A stretch of DNA of 64,000 bases from Cloeon dipterum (lineage: Eukaryota; Arthropoda; Insecta; Ephemeroptera; Baetidae), in the NCBI RefSeq assembly GCF_949628265.1, contig NC_088790.1, forward strand, positions 26,044,545 through 26,108,544, given 5' to 3'. A model generated the notes under the pieces. That model did no database searches and was not told where the DNA came from. It was given only the letters and a program-made list of their open reading frames with translations. A program made the position numbers and the translations under genes. Below, in pieces: positions 47,401 to 56,400 of this stretch. Positions within the stretch are counted from its first letter, which is position 1; the number at the start of each line of letters is the position of its first letter.

Positions 47401-50400
47401 AAAGCTGCGTGCGTTTTGATATCGCGCCCCTCGGCTCTCTCGCGCGGTGGTGATAAAATCGCAGATGGTCGGCGGCCGCGCAGACGGCGCGTGCGCCCCC
47501 TTATTGATGGTATCGCCCATGCGGAGCGAGAGCGGGCAGGGTGCATTATACTCGCTCTTGTTTCCCTTCACGTGCTTTCCAGTGCGCCTCATTAAAATAT
47601 TCCGCCACAATTCCGATTTTTTTTTTTTTAAATAATTGGAGGAGAAAAATGTAATTAAATCCATCCGTCGAGAAATCATTTTCAAAAAATAAAAGAGCTC
47701 CGCGTCGTTAAGGATTTCATGATATTTTTAATTTATTAATTTCTGTTGTGTTTTTTTTTTGTTTCGGATCGGATGTTAGACAAATATTTGCTTAGCGGTT
47801 TCTCCCCATTATCGGCGGCGTAACGTAACGGGCAGGGCAGGGGAGTGAGTCATATGTGTGTTTGTCTTGTCGTCGGCCGCACCCCCTCCCCACCACCCCC
47901 TCCCAAGCCGGGTGTGCCAACCCTTCTCTATATCGCACTCGCAGCAATAGTCAGAGTGGTGGACCCGACACACGGACCTTTTTTTAATTCTTTGGCTCGA
48001 GTGGCGGCGCACGGTGTCCCCCGCCTGATTCGCCCGCCGACACACTCCGTGCCGAGAGCCGTCGGCTGGGCATGTCGAAAGGGTCGGCCCGACGCGGTGA
48101 CGGCGGCGACGGCGGCGCCCACCTCCGGCTACTACTATGTCGATCAAGCGCTGGAGCTACTATTGTGATCCGCACGAGTGAGTAGCCGACCGCCGACCGC
48201 TTCCTGCTCCCTGATTCCGCGGAAACGCACCCCCTCGGCCGACCGGGGGCCCCCTCGGGGTCTGCACACACCTGACGCGCCTCTGCGTGCGACTCGTTTA
48301 ATTATTTAAGCTCCGCAGATTCGCACACCCCGCGTAAGATTCCAAAAGGGGATGGTAATTAACGGCGTGTTTGCCAATTTGAACCGCTGAACTGGCAATA
48401 ATTTGGATAGTCTGCAAATTTTAATCCTTGGGGAAGAAATGACAGAGTTCCTCTATGGCTTGCTTGAGCGGCAGCTGCTTTGTTGCTTAATCCGATTTTA
48501 AGCGCCTTACTTTTCGCTGGCCTCAAGACACTCGTCATGTTTACCTTTCATTCAAAACACGGAATAAGCGAATCCCTGCTTATTTAAAAAAATTTTTCTT
48601 ATCACTTTAACAGCGTGGGCGACGACTCGAGTTCTGTGTCAAGCGAAGTTTCCGACCCACCATTGAATGATTTGAGTAATGACTGCCGCCAATCCGAGGT
48701 AAATTTGATGAAAAATTGCCTTGGAATACAAGAAGTGGCTGTGCACCTTGACTAATTGGTGTTCAGGGTTGCAATTTTTTTTTCAATTTTAACCAATTTC
48801 TTGCAAGCAATGTTTGCACCTCAGTTTTCAATAATTTTCTAATTATTAGCTCATGATCTTGACTTGAAAAATCGTCAGAGATTAATTTTTGGTGAAATCG
48901 AGGCAGAAAATGGAAATTTAAAAGAAAAATCTGCACAGTAGAGGGAATTTTGACCAATCCAACAACGAATTTTAGATTTTCACAGGGGAAATATGGAATA
49001 AATTCATTTCTTGAGTTTCTTGCGCAAGAAATTGGTAAAAATTTAGTGTTTAAAACCAGTGGTGAAAAAACCTTGTTAGTTTCACACAATTATTGAAAAA
49101 TGAAAATTACATTTTAACAATTTATCCTTAAAATACACCAGTTTATCAAGGTACAAGCCTCTTCACCTTTTTAACAGCTGTTCTGGAGCAAAATAATACT
49201 GACAAAAAAAATCTGCCAAGACCAGAAAATTTTGCCTCCAGAACAGCTCTAATTTTTGGTTTGGACTTGTTCTATTTACGTTTCCTATTCAAGATGAGTA
49301 ATGGATATGGGCAGTCGGTTTCTAAACAACATTACCAACACCAACTTAATAACCAACAGCATGTGCCTGATGTGCAAAAGCATGGTAGTAGAGTCAAGCT
49401 GAAGTCGAGTAGCTCGCAGCAAACGGATTCCTCCTCGTTCAGGTGAGGCTCTATCTGTGGTTTCGAGGCTCTTTTTTGTCGTGATCGCGAGTGTGGAGTG
49501 TGCGGAACTTTCGCTAACGACTTTGCCACAAACGCAGGCATGGCAACCAATGGAAAAAATATCCGCTGCCGATGGACTCGCAAGGGAAAGTGATGACTGA
49601 GAAGCCGGAGCTGAGGAGAGGAAAGTCCGACCTGTGCGAAGACTCGCTCAAGAAGATCAACAAGTCGCCGATTATCGCGAAATCTTCCAAGAGTCAAGAG
49701 AGGTCATCCAGTAGATCAGGTAAAAAATCGAGGAAATTTATTAGATTAATCTAAAATTATATTAAAAGGCAAAGAGGAAAGAAGTCGGCGTAGTAGTTCA
49801 CAGCAGACCGAGTCCGTTACAAACCAACAACCTGCCATTGGCAGAATGTCCCCGTACACAAATACCAGAATCTCAAGCGGCAACTACATGTACATGCCCA
49901 AGAAGAGCAGCAGCAGCAGCGGCAGCAGCGTCGGCTCCAACAGCAAAAACAACAAGCTCAACAATGATGAAGTCATTGCTCAAGTAAGTACATATAATTG
50001 CACGTTCCACTGTCACAGATCGCATGCCTAACTGTTTTTGTGTATCTCTTAAGCAGGGTGCCCCAGTTTTGAAAAACAATTCTATGGCTGGAAGCGGCAG
50101 TCCTCGGACCAGACAGTCCAAAGTCAAAATCAGCGGCGGCACGCAAACCAACAACATTGATACTCCTCCGTTGAATGGTGAGTGAATCCACGGTTTTTTT
50201 CATGCCTGTTCAAGTCTACTAACTGTCCCATTTTGCATCTCAAAAATTAATACTTTTTAATCTATCAATAACAACGTCGGGTCTTAAAAATAGGTGTCAT
50301 GTGAAAGAGGAATGATAGTGAATATTGGAAATTTAATCAGCTTTCTGGATATAGACAGTTTTTGACGCTACTATCAACTGGGGAATTTTAATGAAGCCAA

Positions 50401-53400
50401 ACACGGACCCTTTTTCAAAATCTGCAATTTTTGAAAATATAAAAGTTACTTTCAAGACTCAAAAGTACTATTTTTTATCTTCTCTCGATTAAATTTACAT
50501 AATTTTTCTCACCACGGAAGCAATTAATTTCCTTTGCGAAAAAATAGGGCGTAACAGGCAAAATTGGATTTTGGGGCCCTTTTGTCGGAAGTATAATGAA
50601 AAAATTAGTCGGTTAAAAAAATCACCATCATTCCACTTTAAAATTATATGTTTCAAGTGAAAAGCCCAGCTCGTGAAACCCATTAATTCCTCCCGAATTT
50701 TACCTCTGTGTAGGCATGACCTTGAAATTTCTAACTTTGTTTGCAATGCGAGGCGCTCGCTCCGATGCGACCGAATTGGATTTTAATTCTGCGCTGTGAT
50801 TCTAGCAGGCGATTACAACAATTCTCCTAGCCGTAGAGGTTCCGCTAGTAGTTACAAATCGTATTCATTAACTGTGCAAGGAGCATCCAAATTGTCTGCA
50901 AACATTAGAGAACGCTTAATGCTTGGAGGTTAGTTTGTGATCCAGCAACCGGAATTCTTAATTTATTATTAATTAATTAATTAACACTAGCATTCCGCGT
51001 AGTTGTTAGCCTCTCCCTGATCTCTTGTAAACCCGATTTCTTTCTTTCTTTCTTTTTGTGACGTAAATGCAGCTGAAAACGCACACACGCTGCCGAAGCA
51101 GTCGAGCATCGACAGCGCCACCGCCGAGATGGGCATGCAAAACCCTGGCCTGACGCAGTACAACTACCAGCAGCAGCAGCAGTCGCCCGCGGCGGCCAGG
51201 GTGGGCACCAAGGCGCCGCCCAGGTTCACGGACGGCTCGCTCAGCGACACGGCCTACTCGACCTACTCGGAGCTCACGGGCAACAGCACAATCGCGAATA
51301 ATATTTACGGCAGCCGCGCCACAACCGAAGCCGGCAGCCCCTACTCCTGGCTCAGGCACAGCTCAACCTACAACGCCTCCATCGCCAGGTGTAATGCCAG
51401 TGAGTCTGAATTTTATTATTACTCAAAGGGTAGAAAATTATTATTCTGAGTTTACCAAATATTTTAAAATAGAGGGTGAATATAACTGGTTGACGCCTTG
51501 ATTTTTAGTAATTTACGTCTGTTAAAATAGGATTTTGGTGTTTTAAGGAGTTGTTTCTAAGGTCAGACAATACCATAAAAACAGATTAAAATTATCATCT
51601 TTAAAACATTATTTTCTAATGTACGTTTTTAATGCTACCCTGACGCCAGGTTAAATATTTTAATATGTTTTAATGGCCTTGTCTGACCTCAGGGATGACT
51701 CCTTGCGTCAAAACAATCTGAATTTTAATTTCTTACTATTTTATCGTATTTTAAAAATGTCGATTTTTCAAACTTTGACTCTCCATATCACGAAAACTGT
51801 TGGTTTCTCCTTCCTAACAATTTCTAGGGTCACTTGGGATGAAATTTTTCCAAATATACCTAGAAAAATTTAAGATGGCTCGTTTGGGTATTCCAAAAAT
51901 TACATAATTTTCAAATTAGGAAAATTCAAACAAAATTTGAGTGGAAATAAATGTTGCTGGCCATCTTTTGACACCAAATTTAAGGTTAAAACTTGAGATA
52001 TTTGTAAACTCCGGTGGCCCGCTTCTACAAATTTATTTTCTAGGAAAGGTTCTTCGATTTTTCCCGCTAAATTTGGTTTTTATGACACCCCTTAAAGCAC
52101 AAAAAATTAAAAAAAACTCGGACGATATCAAATCTCTCCTGGAAACATCCATTAAAAAATCATGCTTTTTGTACAATATTCTAGACATCTTTCTACATTC
52201 CTCTTTCTACATTTTAGATATTTCGATCGGTTTTGTTTTAAAATTAAATTATTGTCATCTTAATTAATTCCCATTTTCTATTCATGCGCAGGAATTTTGC
52301 CTAATTTGTTTCTTAAATTATATTATTCCAGACTCTTTGACCGATAGCACAGACTCTCTGTCGTCATTGGGCTCGTCTCAGCACAGAGCGTCCCTCTCTC
52401 ACGCCAGAGTTCTCTTCCAAAACAGAGAAAGCCCGCAGAATTCGAGACTAAACCGCAGCAACAGCATCAGGTATGCTTAAAATTGCGTCTGATTAACCGA
52501 AACACATTATAAAACGACTGCTGTAAATATGTTAAAGAATCCAAACACTAATTGATCCTATCTTCTGCGAATTTGAAAACCAAAGCCATATTAGGACATT
52601 TCCAAGGTAGTAAGAACAATCAAGTCTTTGTCGTTTTATTATTTTGCAAATCTGCTTTCATTTCATCGCTACATAAATGGCTTATTCATCTCTCGCTTCG
52701 CTATTTGCTTTCTGCATGCGCCCATCTGAACAAAACAAACGCTGCTTTTTTTCATTTTGATACTGTGCCAAGGAAAGATAGGGATTTTAACTCTGTTCAT
52801 CTAATCGAAGGTCGACAAAGTCGGAAAAACTGTATCCGTCGATGCTGCAACGCTCCGAGGATATTCTCCACGATCCCTATTACTACACTGTCCAGGGCAA
52901 CGGCCAGGTCAAGGGTCCCGGCATCCCTGGCAGTGCCGAATCGCAACCCACTAGCCCAACCCAAGCTTCCAATAGGTAAAATTTAGATGATTTTTATTTT
53001 TTAAATTTACGGAATTTAAGAATCTGACAAATTAAATATTTATTACAGACATTCCGGCCCTGGTAGACCCTCGACAATTTCTCCATACGCTGCTCCGAAG
53101 GCTGTCCCTGCGAAGAATGACGATGGTAAAAATTTAAATGAAAATAATTCTCTTGAATTCATAACAAAGAGTTTTTATTTTTTCCTGCAGTCAACGGCTC
53201 TTCGCTTAGTCTAGTGTCGACAGCCTCCTCCCTCTACAGCACCGCGGAGGAGAAGCAAGCCAATGAAATCCGAAAATTGAGGAGGGAATTGATCGAGGCT
53301 CAGGACAAAGTGCATACGCTCACAAGCCAACTATCCACAAATGTAAAAAAATTCACGTTTCTCTTCAGCTCGAAAAACTTAAATTATCTTTTCAGGCCCA

Positions 53401-56400
53401 TGTTGTGTCTGCATTTGAGCAGTCTCTGGCCAACATGACGCAGAGATTGCAGCAAATGATTGCTAGTTCAGAGAAAAAGGTGTGTAATTCTATTTTTTAC
53501 ATTTAAGAATAAATTCTAAAAATTGAAAATCAAGGATATGGAGTTGCAAGAGCTGAGAGGAACCCTTGAGATGCTCCGGCAGCAGAGTATGGACCCTGGA
53601 GTGCCCAATGGTCAAATCGGTGCGTTTTTTTCCTCGAAACAAACCCTCCTATATCTGTAAAGGGTTCCCAAAAACCTGCATTTTTACGGAAAATCCACTG
53701 CATTGCAAAAAACTGATTTTTGCGGGGTTTTCTGCAATTTTGCGCGTTTTTATGAAAGATAAAAATTCTCATGATGGATGAACGAAATTAGGGATTTTAA
53801 AAAATCAGTGTAAAAGTCACAAGAGACCGAAAATGTTTAACTCATCATAATTTACTAAAGGTTTTTTACGTTTTTGGTGCGAAATATATGACTTTTTTGG
53901 GTTTAAATTCGGAAAAATGCGGGAAAATCGGAAACTAGTGGATTTCCAGCTGTTTTTTTTCGCGCAATAAATCAGTGGTGAATTTTTGCGTATTGCAAAA
54001 TTGGCAAACCCTGTCTGTTACCAAACCTTTAATTTCCAGAACCCGAAAAATCATCTCCGATGCACCGTCAACTGTCGATAGACTCGGTTTCCAGTCTCTC
54101 GTCGGCGTGCAGTGGTGCTTCTTCTGGCAGAAGAGTGGCCTTGAACAAGAAAACAAAGAAGGGCTGGGTAGGCATTCATTTTTCGCTCGTTGCCTTGAGC
54201 TAGTTCTAAATTCCAATTTTTCAGCTGAGGAGCTCATTCAGCAAAGCCTTTTCTCGCAACAAGAAAGATCAGCTGGGCCAATTGTCGCTCTCAGACATCG
54301 AGGATGGCAAAAACGAACTCAATCCCAGCGAATTGTCGGCCCCGGCTTCACCAATGCTCTTCTCCCAGAAGCACCACCACCACCACCACCATCAACACAA
54401 TGTTGAGTCTTCAAACAATAGCGAGGCTGATGATGAAGAACACCCACTCAACGGATCTCCATCTGCGTAAGTGACTGTTTCTTTTGGATGATTAAATTGA
54501 TTAACATTTAAAAAAAAAATAGTGAAAACTAATTTTTTCACCTTGTAAGAATACGATCGTTTGTTTTCAACACAATCTTTTCATAAATTAAAGATTTTAA
54601 TTTCCCGAACGCCAAAAATCGCGTTCAATGGATTTCCAAATTAACGGAGAACTGCTCAAATAATATTTTAATTCTAATTTATCTGATATTTCAGCATTTA
54701 CAGCCAAGCTGATGGTTCGGGCACAAACGTGGTTCAGGAACTGCAACGGCAGCTCCGAGAAAAAGACCTCGTGCTGACTGACATTCGGTTAGAAGCACTC
54801 AGCTCTGCCCACCAACTGGAATCTCTGAAAGACACTGTCCACAAAATGAGGGTGAGACAATTAAATTTGTCCCCTCGACCAGGCGTCGAAACTATCTCAC
54901 GTTTGCAGGGCGAGATGCTGAGTTTGAAGCAGGACAATGAGAGACTGCAGCGGATTGTGACCAGCAAATCGCTCACTTCATCACAGTCTTCCCTTCCGCT
55001 GCAGGACAACAATCCAGAACACTTTGCTCTGTCGGAAAATGCCTCGCCAACTGCAACAGGTGTGTGATTTTTAGGTTCAATTAATTTTATTTTTCTAATT
55101 GTAACTATAGTTAGAGTAAAGCTAAATTGATAAATAAAGTCTAGATCCGACCATTTACTAATTAATTGATTAAATTGATTTAAATCACCATTTTTCCTAG
55201 AATTTAATCCCGTGTACGGAGACGCACAAGGGACGAAAGTGCGCGTGACCGTGATCACCAGCGGAAAACACGTGTGCAGTCCGACTACGGCGGAGCCGGA
55301 GGAGCTGGAGGGCGCGACCGAGTGCCTGATCGCCACCATCTGCGTCGGGCCCAAGATGCCGTGGGAGGTGCTGGACTCGCTGGTGCAAAAGGCCTTTGTC
55401 GAGTACCTCTCGTGGCTGGACCCTGCCAGCAGCCTTGGTCTTCAAGCAGAGTCGCTCTTCGGCTACCACTTTGGCGAGGTGCAGCGGCTGTGCGGCGGAC
55501 ACTCGTCAATGCCGGACCTGCTGCCCTGCGGATACCTGGTCGGCGACGACGTGGCCATCAGGGTGTGCGTCAAGGCCGCCCAGCACGCGGCCAGCATGGA
55601 CGCCCTCACTTTTGAAACGCTCATTCCAAAGGCTTGGATCCAAAGGTATTTTTTTCTGACTTTGGTTATGTTTCTGTGTAATTACATATTTTATTTTAGG
55701 TACATCAACATGCTCAGCGAACACCGAAGGATAATTTTCTGCGGCCCAAGTGGAACTGGGAAGAGTTTCCTTGCCAACAAATTAGCACAATATTTGGTTC
55801 AGCGAGAAGGAAAAGAAGCCACTCCAGAAGCCATTGCTTCCTTCAAGTAATAAAAAAATTAGTTTGTTCCTTTTTTAACTTAATTTTATACTCTACAAAA
55901 ATAAAAACTATTTTTTACATCTGATCACGACAAGTTTAACTAGAAAATAATTTTTTTTTCCTGCAGCGTGGACCACAAAAGCAGCAAGGAGCTGAAGCAG
56001 TACCTGGCCAACATCTCGGAGCAGTGCGAGAACAACGCGGCCGCCGATCTCCCCTCGGTGATCATCCTGGACAACTTGCACAACGTGTCGAGCATGTCGG
56101 ACATGTTCAACGGCTTCCTGAGCGCGCGCTTCCCACACTCGCCGTACATCATCGGCACGATGAACCAGACGACGTGCTCGTCGACCAACCTGCAGCTGCA
56201 CCACAACTTCCGGTGGGTGCTGTGCGCCAACCACTTGGAGCCGGTCAAGGGGCTGCTCGCCAGGTTCCTCAAGCGCCGCCTGCTCGACCTGCAGATCAAG
56301 AGTGGCGTCCAGAATTCGGAACTGTGCAACATCTTTGATTGGATTCCAAGGGTGAGTTTTGAAAATGAAAGCACAAATATTAATTAAAATAAACGGCTCA

